Of a stretch of DNA of 64,000 nucleotides, positions 33,592-43,226 are shown piece by piece. Location: the NCBI GenBank assembly GCA_022793685.1, contig JAAWDI010000011.1, forward strand, positions 62,001 through 126,000. Reading direction: 5' to 3'. The notes beneath the pieces were generated by a model. It searched no databases. It saw nothing but the letters and a program-made list of their open reading frames with translations, and was not told the origin of the DNA. Source of the stretch: Oscillospiraceae bacterium. Lineage in GTDB: Bacteria; Bacillota; Clostridia; Oscillospirales; Oscillospiraceae. Within the stretch, counting starts at the first letter, position 1, and every line of letters starts with the position of its first letter. Made by a program: the position numbers and the translations under genes.

Positions 33592-35676
33592 ATGCTGGAA
33601 CTGCTTTCCCCCGCCGGTTCGCCGGAGGCGGTGGTCGCCGCCGTCCAAAGCGGCGCCGACGCCGTCTATCTTGGATACGGGTCCTTCAACGCCCGCCGCA
33701 ATGCGAAAAACTTCTCAGAGGAGGAGCTTGCGGCGGCGGTTTCTTATTGCCATTTGCGGGATGTAAAGGTCTACCTCACCCTGAATACGCTGGTCACCGA
33801 CCGAGAACTGCCCACCGCCGTGGAGCACGCCCACCACGCCGCCGCCCTTGGAGTGGACGCGGTGCTGGTGCAGGACTTGGGGCTGGCCCGCGCCCTGCGG
33901 CAGACTGTCCCCAGCCTGCCCCTCCACGCCTCTACCCAAATGTCGGTGCACAATCTGGACGGCGTAAAGGCGGCCGCCGACTTGGGCATGACGCGGGTGG
34001 TGCTGGCGCGGGAGCTTTCCCTCAAGGAGCTGGACGCCATCTGCACCCACGCGCCCATTGAAACCGAGGTGTTTGTCCACGGCGCGCTGTGTATGTGCTT
34101 CAGCGGGCAGTGCTATATGTCCTCCCTCATCGGGGGACGCAGCGGCAACCGTGGCCTGTGCGCCCAGCCCTGCCGCCAGCAGTACGGCTTTGACGTAAAG
34201 CCCGACCGCTTCCCCCTCTCTTTGAAAGACCTCTCCCTCGCCGAGCACATTCATGAGCTGAAAAAGCTGGGGGTAAGCTGCCTGAAAATCGAGGGGCGCA
34301 TGAAGCGGGCGGAGTATGTGGCGGTGGTGACCTCTATTTACGCCGCCCTCATTGCGGAAGACCGCGCCCCCACAGAGGAGGAGCTTCAAAAGCTGACCAC
34401 CGCCTTTTCCCGTCAGGGCTTTACCGACGGTTATTTCACCGCAGCGGCCGGAAAGGATATGTTCGGCGTGCGGGAAAAGAATGACGACCCTGTCTCTCTC
34501 TTCACCGCCGCCAAGGCCGCCTACGAGCAGGAGGACCAGCGTCGGGTCAACGTCAGACTTTATGCCCTTATCCAAAAGGGGCAGAACGCTCAGGTAGCGG
34601 TGCAAGACCCGATATTCGGCGCATTCACCGCTTCCGGTCCTGTTCCGGAGGACGCCCGCACCCACCCCCTCACTGCCCAGGAGGTGGAGCGCCAGCTTTC
34701 CCGCACAGGGGGCACCCCTTTCCGGTGCGAAAAGGCGCAGGCGTTGGTAGAGGAAGGGCTGTCCCTGCCCCTGTCCACTCTGAACGCCCTCCGGCGGGAC
34801 GTGCTGGAGCAGCTGACGGCGGCCCGTCTGCAAACAAAGGAACACCCCGCGTCTCCCTTCAAGGCGGGGGTGCGCTATGAAAACCGCAGGGAGGCCCCCG
34901 GCCTCACCGTCTCCCTTCGCAAATACGACCAGCTTTCCCGTGAGCTTTTGGCCCTCAAGCCGGAGCGGCTGTACCTGCCTCTTCAGGATATTTTTGAGCA
35001 TCAGGAGGTCATCGCCCAGTGCGCCAAGGCGGGCGTTCCCCTGTGCGCTGTCCTGCCCCGTGTGGCCTTTGACTCGGAAATGGACACCGTCCGTTCCGCT
35101 CTGGACGCCATCGCACCCCAAGGGGTGGAGGATGTGCTCGCCGGCGATTTGGGGCTTGCCGCTCTGGCGGCAGGGAAGGGCTTTTGCCTGCGGGGAGACT
35201 TCGATTTAGGCGTGTATAACAGTCAAACCATCAAAGAGCTGAAGCGCCGCGGCTTCCAGTCGGTCACCGCGTCCTTTGAGCTGAAGCTCGCCCAGATACG
35301 CGACCTCTCCAAGGCGGTGGACACGGAGCTGCTCGTTTACGGCCGCCTGCCGCTGATGATTACCCAGAACTGCATTGTCAAGTCCGCCCTGAACCGCTGC
35401 GCCTGCGAAAACAGCGCCGCCCTCACCGACCGGCTGGGGGAGCGGTTCCCCATTGTAAAGGCTCCCGGTTGCCGCACAGAACTGTTGAACGGAAAAAAGC
35501 TCTATCTGGCCGACAAGAAGGCGGACTGGCAGCGGCTGGGTGTCCGCTGGGCGCGGCTGAGCTTCACCACGGAAAACTCCCGTGAGTGCGTTTCTGTGCT
35601 GGAGCGGTACATGGAACGAGGTCGCTGGAGCCCCAACGACTACACCCGCGGCCTCTATTACCGGGACGTGGAGTGA
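33592..35676 (+). CDS. U32-family peptidase-like RNA hydroxylation protein
   Basis: 694 residues. Begins MLELLSPAGSPEAVVAAVQ, the U32 N-terminus, and carries the cysteine signature CMCFSGQCYMSS...GNRGLCAQPCR around residues 165-195, then a long C-terminal DUF3656-type region. By length and the extra domain it resembles RlhA (23S rRNA C2501 hydroxylation) more than the shorter TrhP (tRNA U34 hydroxylation); either role is possible. The old collagenase label is probably wrong. Followed by dut after 10 bp. Confidence 0.88.
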   Translation: MLELLSPAGSPEAVVAAVQSGADAVYLGYGSFNARRNAKNFSEEELAAAVSYCHLRDVKVYLTLNTLVTDRELPTAVEHAHHAAALGVDAVLVQDLGLARALRQTVPSLPLHASTQMSVHNLDGVKAAADLGMTRVVLARELSLKELDAICTHAPIETEVFVHGALCMCFSGQCYMSSLIGGRSGNRGLCAQPCRQQYGFDVKPDRFPLSLKDLSLAEHIHELKKLGVSCLKIEGRMKRAEYVAVVTSIYAALIAEDRAPTEEELQKLTTAFSRQGFTDGYFTAAAGKDMFGVREKNDDPVSLFTAAKAAYEQEDQRRVNVRLYALIQKGQNAQVAVQDPIFGAFTASGPVPEDARTHPLTAQEVERQLSRTGGTPFRCEKAQALVEEGLSLPLSTLNALRRDVLEQLTAARLQTKEHPASPFKAGVRYENRREAPGLTVSLRKYDQLSRELLALKPERLYLPLQDIFEHQEVIAQCAKAGVPLCAVLPRVAFDSEMDTVRSALDAIAPQGVEDVLAGDLGLAALAAGKGFCLRGDFDLGVYNSQTIKELKRRGFQSVTASFELKLAQIRDLSKAVDTELLVYGRLPLMITQNCIVKSALNRCACENSAALTDRLGERFPIVKAPGCRTELLNGKKLYLADKKADWQRLGVRWARLSFTTENSRECVSVLERYMERGRWSPNDYTRGLYYRDVE

Positions 35677-35686
35677 GGAGAAAGCA

Positions 35687-36130
35687 ATGAACACCAAAAT
35701 TTTCTTTCAAAAGCTGGACGAGCGGGCGGTCATTCCCCAGTACCAAACAGCCGGCAGTGCCGCCATGGACCTTCACGCAGTATTGGACGAACCGGTGACC
35801 ATCGCCCCCCGGCAGCTTGTAAAGATACCCACCGGGCTTGCTATGGCTCTGCCCGATGAGAACTGGGTGGGACTGATTCTTGCCCGCAGCGGTCTGGGGG
35901 TCAAGCACGGAATATCCCCCTCCAACTGCGTTGGGGTTATCGACAGCGACTACCGGGGCGAATTGATGGTGGGGCTGACCAATTTTTCCGACACGCCCTA
36001 TACCATCCAGCCCGGCGACCGGTTTGCTCAACTAATGATTGTCCCCGTGGCCCGCTGCACCGTCCACGAGCTGGACGAACTGCCCCCCACGAGCCGGGGC
36101 AGCGGCGGGTTCGGCTCCACAGGTCGGTAA
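35687..36130 (+). CDS. dut: Deoxyuridine 5'-triphosphate nucleotidohydrolase
   Basis: 147 residues with all five trimeric dUTPase motifs: AGSAAMDLHA, ARSGLGVKHGI, GVIDSDYRGEL, QPGDRFAQLMIVP and RGSGGFGSTG. It hydrolyses dUTP to dUMP and pyrophosphate. Start at the ATG following GAGGAGAAAGCA, just after the U32 stop. Confidence 0.97.
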   Translation: MNTKIFFQKLDERAVIPQYQTAGSAAMDLHAVLDEPVTIAPRQLVKIPTGLAMALPDENWVGLILARSGLGVKHGISPSNCVGVIDSDYRGELMVGLTNFSDTPYTIQPGDRFAQLMIVPVARCTVHELDELPPTSRGSGGFGSTGR

Positions 36131-36166
36131 TTCTGCTTTTTACTCTCCCACGAAAGGCGGCTTTTT

Positions 36167-36769
36167 ATGGACATTATTCTTGCCTCCGGCAGCCCGCGGC
36201 GCAGGGAATTGCTTACCGCCATGGGCGTCCGCGATTTTCAAATCGTCATCCCTGATTTTGATGAGCGGTCGGTCGGCCCTTTCCCGCCCGCCGACTTGGT
36301 GCGCCGCCTTGCGGTGGGCAAAGGTCGTGCCGCTGTTGCCATGGTAGGGGAGGACACCCTTGTCATCGCCGCTGACACGGTGGTGGCGCTGGACGACGAG
36401 GTGCTGGGCAAGCCCCGCAGCGAAGAGGAGGCCAAAGATATGCTCCGCCGCCTGTCCGGGCGCACCCACCGGGTGTTCACCGGCGTGACCGCCATGCGGC
36501 AGGGGAGAGAGAGCACCCACTACGTCTGCACCGAGGTCACCTTCCGCGCCCTGACGGAAGAAGAAATTTCCAACTATGTCCGCACCGGCGAGCCGATGGA
36601 CAAAGCGGGCGCTTACGGTATCCAAGGCGTGGGCGCACAGCTTGTCAGCTCCATCAGCGGCGACTACTTTAACGTTATGGGCCTGCCCGTATGCACACTG
36701 GCGGAGATGCTCCGCCACTTCGGAGTGGATACGCTGGCTCTTGCAGCCGAAAGGGGGGCGGACGCTTGA
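36167..36769 (+). CDS. maf: Maf-family nucleoside triphosphate pyrophosphatase
   Basis: 200 residues starting IILASGSPRRRELL, the Maf signature, with AADTVVALDDEVLGKP and GAYGIQG. Firmicutes Maf acts on dTTP/UTP or modified pyrimidine nucleotides and affects septum formation. Stop codon overlaps the mreC TTG start, coupling the two. Confidence 0.95.
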   Translation: MDIILASGSPRRRELLTAMGVRDFQIVIPDFDERSVGPFPPADLVRRLAVGKGRAAVAMVGEDTLVIAADTVVALDDEVLGKPRSEEEAKDMLRRLSGRTHRVFTGVTAMRQGRESTHYVCTEVTFRALTEEEISNYVRTGEPMDKAGAYGIQGVGAQLVSSISGDYFNVMGLPVCTLAEMLRHFGVDTLALAAERGADA

Positions 36770-37608
36770 AAAACTTCTTCCGCCACAACGGCGGCCTCAT
36801 CCTGCTGATTGCCATCCTGCTGGCCATCGCTACCGCCCTCGGTTCTACGCTGCTGGGCGGAACCGCCAACCCCATTGCCAACGCGGTGGGCACCATCACC
36901 GCGCCCATCCGCGGGGCGGTGAATTCCTTCCTCCAGTGGACGGAAAACCGTTACGATTACGCCTTCCGCTATGAGGCGCTTCAGGCGGAAAACGAGGAAC
37001 TGCGTAAGGAAAACGCCAAGCTTCAGGACGACGCCCGCGAGGGGCAGGCCGCCGCACAGGAGAACAAGCGTCTCCGCGAACTATTGAACCTGGCTGCCAA
37101 ACGGCGGGATTTTCAGTTCGCCTCGGCCACGGTGGTATCTTACGGGGCCTCTAACTGGGAGAACACCCTCACCCTTTCCAAGGGCAGCAACTTTGACATT
37201 GCCGCCGGGGACTGCGTCGTCACGGAAACGGGCGCGCTGGTGGGCGTGGTCACGGAAGTCGGCTACAACTGGTGCTCCGTTTCCACGGTGGTGGACGCCA
37301 CCATCGAAATGGGCGGGCTTATCACCCGCACCTCCAGCGCCGGTATCCTGAAGGGCGACTTTGCCCTGATGACGGAGGGCCGCTTGAAGCTCTCCTACCT
37401 GCCGGAGGAGGTGGACTTCATCGCCGGCGACGAGGTGGTGACCTCCGGCATGGGCGGCGTGTACCCCTCCGGCCTGCTGGTTGGCTATGTGGAGGAGATA
37501 CACAGCGAGCCGTCCGGTATGGCGCGCTATGCCGCCGTAACCCCCGCCGTAACCCTCTCTGACCTTATCGAGGTCTTTGTCATCACCGACTTTGACGTGG
37601 TGGAGTGA
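36766..37608 (+). CDS. mreC: Rod shape-determining protein MreC
   Basis: 280 residues. Single N-terminal membrane helix (about 10-30), coiled coil (YEALQAENEELRKENAKLQ, about 70-105), then the beta-barrel core with GxVVTxxGxVG-like repeats (CVVTETGALVGVV; DEVVTSGMGGVYPSGLLVG). Starts at TTG (36766), sharing bases with the maf stop; GGGGGGCGG lies 5 nt upstream. It links the elongasome to PBP2. No mreB is in the window. Confidence 0.93.
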   Translation: MKNFFRHNGGLILLIAILLAIATALGSTLLGGTANPIANAVGTITAPIRGAVNSFLQWTENRYDYAFRYEALQAENEELRKENAKLQDDAREGQAAAQENKRLRELLNLAAKRRDFQFASATVVSYGASNWENTLTLSKGSNFDIAAGDCVVTETGALVGVVTEVGYNWCSVSTVVDATIEMGGLITRTSSAGILKGDFALMTEGRLKLSYLPEEVDFIAGDEVVTSGMGGVYPSGLLVGYVEEIHSEPSGMARYAAVTPAVTLSDLIEVFVITDFDVVE

Positions 37609-37635
37609 CCCACCCACCGAAAGGAGCAACCTTTC

Positions 37636-38151
37636 TTGACCCGACAGGACTTTGCTTTCAAATGGCTGCTGTACGCCGTGGCGCTGCTGCCCGTGCTGCT
37701 GCTGGAATTTGCCGTCTTTTCCCGCTGGCCGTTGCTGGGAGTGTCGCCGGTGCTGGTGCCGGTGGCCGCCTTCACGGTGGCGGTGCTGGAAGGCTCCACC
37801 GGCGGCGCGGGTTACGGTTTGTTCTGCGCCCTGTTCTGGAGCGCCGCCACCCCCGGCGACACCGGCGGGGTGTTTGTGACGCTCACCCTCCTGTGCCTGC
37901 TGGCAGGCTTGCTGGCCCAGCGCTTCCTGCGCCAGAACCTGCTTGGCTGCCTGCTGTGTTCCCTGTTGGGTCTTACGGTCTGGGAGCTGTTCCGGGTGGC
38001 AGTACGGCTTTTTTCCCGTGCGGCCACGCTGCCCCAGCTTTTGAAGATTGCCCTGCCTGAGCTATTGTTGTCCCTTGCGTTTGTGCTGGTCATTTATCCC
38101 CTCTACCGGGCGGTGTACCGCAAGGTGGGAGGCACCAAGCTGGCGGACTGA
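37636..38151 (+). CDS. mreD: Rod shape-determining protein MreD
   Basis: 171 residues, five hydrophobic segments, hydrophobic throughout, with the characteristic GYGLFCALFW stretch. TTG start with AAAGGAG 9 nt upstream. Lies between mreC and the class B PBP as is standard. Confidence 0.85.
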   Translation: MTRQDFAFKWLLYAVALLPVLLLEFAVFSRWPLLGVSPVLVPVAAFTVAVLEGSTGGAGYGLFCALFWSAATPGDTGGVFVTLTLLCLLAGLLAQRFLRQNLLGCLLCSLLGLTVWELFRVAVRLFSRAATLPQLLKIALPELLLSLAFVLVIYPLYRAVYRKVGGTKLAD

Positions 38152-38187
38152 CCGTTCCGCCCACTCTGTAAGAAAGGAGGCCGCCCC

Positions 38188-40290
38188 TTGGAGCAAAAAC
38201 AATTCCGCCGACGTTCCAATTTGCTGCTCGCCGTATTCGTCGTCGTTCTGGCGGCCTTCATCTGGGTGCTTTATGACCTGCAAATCAACAAGGGCGAGGA
38301 ATATCTGGCTCAGTCCCAGCGTAAAATTGCCGTTACGGAGACCGTGGAGGCCGCCCGCGGCGAAATCCTTGACCGGTACGGCCGGGTGTTGGTATCCAAC
38401 CGTCTCTCCTATCAGGTGACGCTGGACACCTCTTTGATGGGTACTCCGGCGGAGCGCAACGCCACACTGCTGGCCTTAATCAAGGTCTGTCAGGAACAGG
38501 GCGTGGCGTGGACGGACACCCTGCCCGTCACCCAGCGTTCCCCCTTCCGGTTCACCTCCGATACCCCCTTCTCCTACGAGAGCACCAACGACGACGGCAC
38601 GACCAAAACCAACGCCACCCAGCTTGGCAGGCTCACTGAGCTGATGAACGGCTGGGAGGCCGACATGACCGCCACGGAGCTGCTCACTGCCATGCGGAAA
38701 AGCTGGGAGGTGGAGGAGGAGGTATCCAACGCCGACGCCCGAGCCCTGTGCGGCGTGCTGTATGAGCTGTGGCTCCGGCGGCGGGAGGTCACCTGGTCGG
38801 CTTACGTCTTTACCGAAGATGTGGACATCAGCTTCATCACCCGCGTGAAGGAGCTGAGCCTGCCCGGCGTGCGGATTCAGGCGGTCACCGTCCGCGAGTA
38901 CAACACCACCTATGCCGCCCACCTGTTGGGACGGGTGGGACCAATCTTTCGGGACGAGTGGGAGTATTACCAGTCCCTTGAAAACTATCAAATGGACGAC
39001 ACCGTGGGCAAGGACGGTGTGGAGCGCGCCTTTGAGCAATATCTTCGGGGCGTGCCCGGCACCCGCGCGCTGGAGACCAACACCGCCGGAAGGGTAGTGA
39101 GCGAGACGTGGCTCACCGACAGCAAAACCGGCGAATCGCTGGCCCCCCAGCCCGGCGGCAACGTCATCCTCACCATCGACCTCGATTTGCAGATGGCGAC
39201 GGAGGACTCCCTCGCCCAGCGCATCCCCAACCTGCCCAGTAAGGATACCAAGGGCGCGGCCGCCGTGGTGGTGGACGTAAATACCGGCGAGCTGCTGGCC
39301 GCCGCCAGCTATCCCACCTTCGACCTGAGCCGCTATAATCAGGATTACAACGATTTAAACAGCGACCCGCTGACCCCTATGCTGAACCGCGCCTTTCAGG
39401 GCATTTACGCCCCCGGTTCTACCTTTAAGATGGTCACCGCTGTGGCCGGACTGGAGGAGGGCGTCATCACCCCTGACACCAAAATCAAGGATACCGGACG
39501 GTACACCTACTATAAGGGCTATCAGCCCCAATGCTGGTATTTCCGCCAATACGGGGCCACCCACGGCTGGGAAAACGTCAGCGAGGCCATTCGGGATTCG
39601 TGCAACGTCTTTTTCTATGACACCGGACGGCAGGTGGGCATTGAACGGCTGAACGCCTATGCATCCCACTTCGGTCTGGGAGAGAGCACCGGCATCGAGC
39701 TGCCCGAATCCACCGGTATCCTGGCCGGCCCTGACTACACCGAAGGGGTACTGGGCCAAAAGTGGGAGGTCGGCTCCACCCTCCCCGCCGCCATCGGGCA
39801 GGAGAACAACCAATTTACACCCCTCCAGCTTGCCAACTATGTAGCCACGCTGGTCAACGGCGGCACCCGGCACACCGTCCACCTGCTGCGGGCGGTGAAG
39901 TCCTATGACTACTCCGAGACCATTATGAGCTATGGCCGGGAAGCGGTGGACACCATGGACATCAGCGACGAAAACTTGGCCGCAGTGAAATACGGTATGT
40001 ATATGGTGGCCAATTCCCCCGGTTCCGCTGCCGCCCGCTATTTCCAAGGGCTTGACGTGAAGGTGGGCGCAAAGACCGGCTCCGCGCAGGTCACCGGCAA
40101 CCGGAACTCCAACGCCGTGTTCGTCTGCTTCGCGCCCTATGACGACCCGGAGGTGGCCATCGCCATCGTGGCAGAACAGGGCGGTTCCGGCTCGGAGCTG
40201 GCCGCCGTGGCCGCCGACATCCTCCGTGCTTACTTTGCCACGGAGGAGAGTTTTACCTCTGTCCAGCCGGAAAACACCCTCTTGCCTTAA
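38188..40290 (+). CDS. mrdA: Penicillin-binding protein 2 (elongation transpeptidase)
   Basis: 700 residues, class B PBP: N-terminal membrane anchor (about 12-32), pedestal domain (about 55-320) and transpeptidase domain with STFK (Ser411), SCN (Ser471) and KTGS (629-632). It cross-links peptidoglycan during side-wall growth with RodA and MreCD. TTG start with AAAGGAGG upstream, the third TTG start in a row after mreC and mreD. Confidence 0.94.
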   Translation: MEQKQFRRRSNLLLAVFVVVLAAFIWVLYDLQINKGEEYLAQSQRKIAVTETVEAARGEILDRYGRVLVSNRLSYQVTLDTSLMGTPAERNATLLALIKVCQEQGVAWTDTLPVTQRSPFRFTSDTPFSYESTNDDGTTKTNATQLGRLTELMNGWEADMTATELLTAMRKSWEVEEEVSNADARALCGVLYELWLRRREVTWSAYVFTEDVDISFITRVKELSLPGVRIQAVTVREYNTTYAAHLLGRVGPIFRDEWEYYQSLENYQMDDTVGKDGVERAFEQYLRGVPGTRALETNTAGRVVSETWLTDSKTGESLAPQPGGNVILTIDLDLQMATEDSLAQRIPNLPSKDTKGAAAVVVDVNTGELLAAASYPTFDLSRYNQDYNDLNSDPLTPMLNRAFQGIYAPGSTFKMVTAVAGLEEGVITPDTKIKDTGRYTYYKGYQPQCWYFRQYGATHGWENVSEAIRDSCNVFFYDTGRQVGIERLNAYASHFGLGESTGIELPESTGILAGPDYTEGVLGQKWEVGSTLPAAIGQENNQFTPLQLANYVATLVNGGTRHTVHLLRAVKSYDYSETIMSYGREAVDTMDISDENLAAVKYGMYMVANSPGSAAARYFQGLDVKVGAKTGSAQVTGNRNSNAVFVCFAPYDDPEVAIAIVAEQGGSGSELAAVAADILRAYFATEESFTSVQPENTLLP

Positions 40291-40302
40291 AGGAGGCCGC
40301 AA

Positions 40303-42135
40303 ATGTCCCTTCTTTCCCACATCCCCGCAGGGGCAGTCCCCAGCGGCAGCTTTATGACGTTTACCCTCCGTCCGTTGCGGGCGGAGGGTTTTTCCGCTGC
40401 TCAGTTGACCCTCGCCTTTGAACAGGCGGAAAACAGGCTCGTCACCCTGCCCCTGCCATGGGCGGGGCTGGACGGCGACAGGGACTGCTTCTCCGCTGAA
40501 GTTCAGCTCCCGGAGGACTATTGCGGGCTGGTATGGTGCTCTGCTGTGCTGACCGGACTGGACGGCCGGAAGCGGCGGGAGGGCAGGATACAGCTCACGG
40601 TCTATGACGGCGGCGCCGTTTCGCCCTCATGGTTCGGGGAAGGGGTCACCTATCAGATTTTCCCCGACCGGTTCTTCCGCACCGCCGTCCCTGACCCAAC
40701 AGGTATGGTGGGCGGGCGCACCGTTCACCAAAGCTGGGACGACGCTCCCGATTGGAGACCCGACGAGCGGGGAGAGGTGCGCAATCGGGATTTCTTCGGC
40801 GGCTCTCTCCGGGGCGTCATGGAAAAGCTGCCCTATTTAGAAGCCTTGGGCGTGGAGACCCTATACCTCTGCCCTATCTTCGAGGGAGCGGAGAACCACC
40901 GCTATGGCACCGGAGACTATGAAAAGGTCGACCCCATGCTGGGCACGAACGAGGACTTTTCCGCCCTGTGCGCCGCCGCCCACCGGCGGGGGATGCGCGT
41001 TCTGCTGGACGGGGTGTTCAACCACACCGGTTATGTGAGCCGTTACTTCAACGGCGACGGCAGTTACCCCGACTTGGGAGCGGCCCAGTCCAAGGACAGC
41101 CCCTATTTCGACTGGTTCCGCTTCACCCACTGGCCGGACAAATACGAAAGCTGGTGGGGGGTGTACTCTCTGCCCGCCGTGGACGAAAGCTGCCCCAGCT
41201 ATCGGCATTACATTTTCGGTGGGGAGAACAGCATTGTCCGCCGGTGGCTTCGCGCCGGGGCCGACGGTTGGCGGCTGGATGTGGCCGACGAGCTGCCCGA
41301 CGATTTTATTGCCGCCCTCCGCACCGCCGTACGGACAGAAAAAGCGGACGCTATCCTCATCGGGGAGGTGTGGGAGGACGGCAGCAACAAGGTGGCTTAC
41401 GGCGTTCGCCGGGCACACCTGTGGGGGAATTGCTTTGACGGCTTGATGAACTACCCCTTTCGCACCGCGCTGCTGGCGGCGCTCTCCGCCGGGGATTGGT
41501 CGCTCTTTCGGCAGGAAATGGAAACCCTGCTGGAGCACTATCCGCCCTTTGCCGTCCACAACGCCATGAATTTTCTCGGCACCCACGACACTTGGCGCAT
41601 CCTCACCCAGTTGGGGGCGCTTTCCGCCGATATACCGGAGGATAAGGAAAGCCGCAGCGCCTTCCGTCTGCCTCAAGAGGCCGCACGGAATGCGGAGGCG
41701 CTTCTCAAGATAGCCGCCGCCGTTCTGTATGCCTTTCCCGGCTCGCCCATGCTGTACTATGGCGATGAGCTGGGCCTTCAGGGCTGTGAAGACCCTTTTA
41801 ACCGCGCCCCCTTTCCGTGGGATGTTCCCCGTGGCGCGCTGTGGGACTGGTTCGCCGCGCTGGGCGCGCTCCGCAAAACCTGCCCGTCCCTTCGCCGTGG
41901 AACGCTGGCCTTTCACGCCGCCCATGGGCCGCTACTCCTGTTTTCCCGCTCGCTGGAGGGACAGACCATCTTCTGCGCCGCCAATCTGTCAGAGGGCGCA
42001 CAGGCCGTTCCCCTGCCTGACGGGGTAAACGACCTCCGGCCTTTGCTGGGGGACGGCCTCCTTACCGATGGCAGCATCCTGCTGCCCGCCCGAAGTGCCT
42101 CCCTCTTCCTTTGCGAAATGGAGGAAGATGGTTGA
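40303..42135 (+). CDS. GH13 alpha-glycosidase (neopullulanase/alpha-amylase-like)
   Basis: 610 residues, no signal peptide, so cytoplasmic. N-terminal beta domain (about 1-110), then a TIM barrel: VTYQIFPDRF, DGVFNHTG, WRLDVADE (nucleophile Asp326), LIGEVWED (acid/base Glu355), LGTHDT (Asp429), and a C-terminal beta domain. Similar to enzymes cleaving maltodextrin, pullulan or cyclodextrin. Starts 12 bp after PBP2; the link to the cell-wall genes is probably only positional. Confidence 0.92.
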   Translation: MSLLSHIPAGAVPSGSFMTFTLRPLRAEGFSAAQLTLAFEQAENRLVTLPLPWAGLDGDRDCFSAEVQLPEDYCGLVWCSAVLTGLDGRKRREGRIQLTVYDGGAVSPSWFGEGVTYQIFPDRFFRTAVPDPTGMVGGRTVHQSWDDAPDWRPDERGEVRNRDFFGGSLRGVMEKLPYLEALGVETLYLCPIFEGAENHRYGTGDYEKVDPMLGTNEDFSALCAAAHRRGMRVLLDGVFNHTGYVSRYFNGDGSYPDLGAAQSKDSPYFDWFRFTHWPDKYESWWGVYSLPAVDESCPSYRHYIFGGENSIVRRWLRAGADGWRLDVADELPDDFIAALRTAVRTEKADAILIGEVWEDGSNKVAYGVRRAHLWGNCFDGLMNYPFRTALLAALSAGDWSLFRQEMETLLEHYPPFAVHNAMNFLGTHDTWRILTQLGALSADIPEDKESRSAFRLPQEAARNAEALLKIAAAVLYAFPGSPMLYYGDELGLQGCEDPFNRAPFPWDVPRGALWDWFAALGALRKTCPSLRRGTLAFHAAHGPLLLFSRSLEGQTIFCAANLSEGAQAVPLPDGVNDLRPLLGDGLLTDGSILLPARSASLFLCEMEEDG

Positions 42136-42183
42136 CAGGCGGCACAGCGCCGCGTATAATATATGTAACATATTACATATATT
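42132..42183 (+). promoter_or_regulatory. Promoter and palindromic operator of the MarR redox operon
   Basis: TTGACA (42132-42137) overlaps the TGA stop of the GH13 gene; 17 bp later TATAAT (42155-42160). An 11-bp inverted repeat (42158-42168 with 42173-42183, core ATATGTAA / TTACATAT) covers the end of the -10 and the start site. Bound MarR would block initiation. Confidence 0.88.
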
Positions 42184-42200
42184 TGGAGAGGAGGCCGCTC

Positions 42201-42626
42201 ATGAGCTTGCCAAAAGACCAGCTTGGCTTCAAGCTGAAACGTATCTGCGACGAGGTGGAGCGCTCTGCCAACCAGGAGTCGGCGGCGCTGGGCCTCACCT
42301 TTGTGCAGGGTCGCACCTTGCTTTATCTCTACGAGGTGGGCGGCTCCTGCGGGCAGTGCGATTTGGAGCACTATCTGGGCATCTCCCACCCGGCGGTGGG
42401 GGGGCTTCTGCGGCGAATGGAGGCGAAAAAGCTCCTGCGCTGCGCCTTTGACGCCAGAGACAAACGGGTGAAAAACGTCTATATCACGCCGGAGGGGGAG
42501 AGGCTGTATCCTCAGGTGCTGGCCATCCGGCAGGGGGACGACGAAAAGCTGACCGGCTGCCTTTCGGAAGAAGAGCTGGGCCAGCTTTACACCCTGCTGG
42601 ACAGGGTCTATGACAATCTGAAGTAA
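42201..42626 (+). CDS. MarR-family regulator
   Basis: 141 residues with a winged helix: YLGISHPAVGGLLRRMEAKK as recognition region and a wing with DARDKRVKNV. Cys residues (ICDEV, SCGQCDLE, LLRCAF) could sense redox or electrophiles. ATG with GGAGAGGAGG upstream. Leads the operon of thiol-rich redox proteins; autoregulation through the palindrome is inferred. Confidence 0.92.
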   Translation: MSLPKDQLGFKLKRICDEVERSANQESAALGLTFVQGRTLLYLYEVGGSCGQCDLEHYLGISHPAVGGLLRRMEAKKLLRCAFDARDKRVKNVYITPEGERLYPQVLAIRQGDDEKLTGCLSEEELGQLYTLLDRVYDNLK

Positions 42627-42683
42627 ACCCACGCGCACGGGCGCGTTCACCATATGAGAAACAAAGAAAGCGAGGGAATTAAA

Positions 42684-43187
42684 ATGACTCAGGAGGAAAA
42701 GAAGGCCATCGTCGACAAGGCGGTGGAAACCGCTGTCATGGCGCAGGTGCGGGACGACGTGTGCTCCCGCAGCACCCTGTACGGCCTCAGCACGCAGTTC
42801 GATTTCATTCCCGAGGAAATGGTCACCGCCTCCGCCTCTCTCTGCGGCGGAACGGGCAGCGGAAGCGGAAGCTGCGGCGCTTACTGCGCCGGCCTGCTTG
42901 CCGTCGGCCTGAAGCGCAACGCCACCATTGAGGAGGAGCTGAAGGACCCGGAGAGCTTCGGCAAAACTGCCGCCGCCTTCACCGAATACCGGGAGCGGTT
43001 CGTCAAAGAGATGGGCACCATCATGTGCCCCAAAATTCACGAGAAGCTGTTCGGCAAGGCCTACGACCTGACCGACCCCGTGGACAGCGAGGAGTTCCTC
43101 AATCTGCCCGGCCATGTGGAGAAGTGCGGCGAAACGGTGGCGGTGGCCGCCCGCATTGCCGCGGAAATGCTGTTGGAAGACGAGTAA
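42684..43187 (+). CDS. C_GCAxxG_C_C-family putative redox protein
   Basis: 167 residues. The family motif is visible around residues 54-70 (LCGGTGSGSGSCGAYCAG), with further cysteines at DVCSRS, MCPKIH and EKCGE. Proteins of this family are thought to bind metal or do thiol redox chemistry but are mostly uncharacterised. Start at the ATG 7 nt after GAGGG. Confidence 0.82.
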   Translation: MTQEEKKAIVDKAVETAVMAQVRDDVCSRSTLYGLSTQFDFIPEEMVTASASLCGGTGSGSGSCGAYCAGLLAVGLKRNATIEEELKDPESFGKTAAAFTEYRERFVKEMGTIMCPKIHEKLFGKAYDLTDPVDSEEFLNLPGHVEKCGETVAVAARIAAEMLLEDE

Positions 43188-43226
43188 ACACACATACATA
43201 TATAAAATTGTAGGAGGGAATCTATC

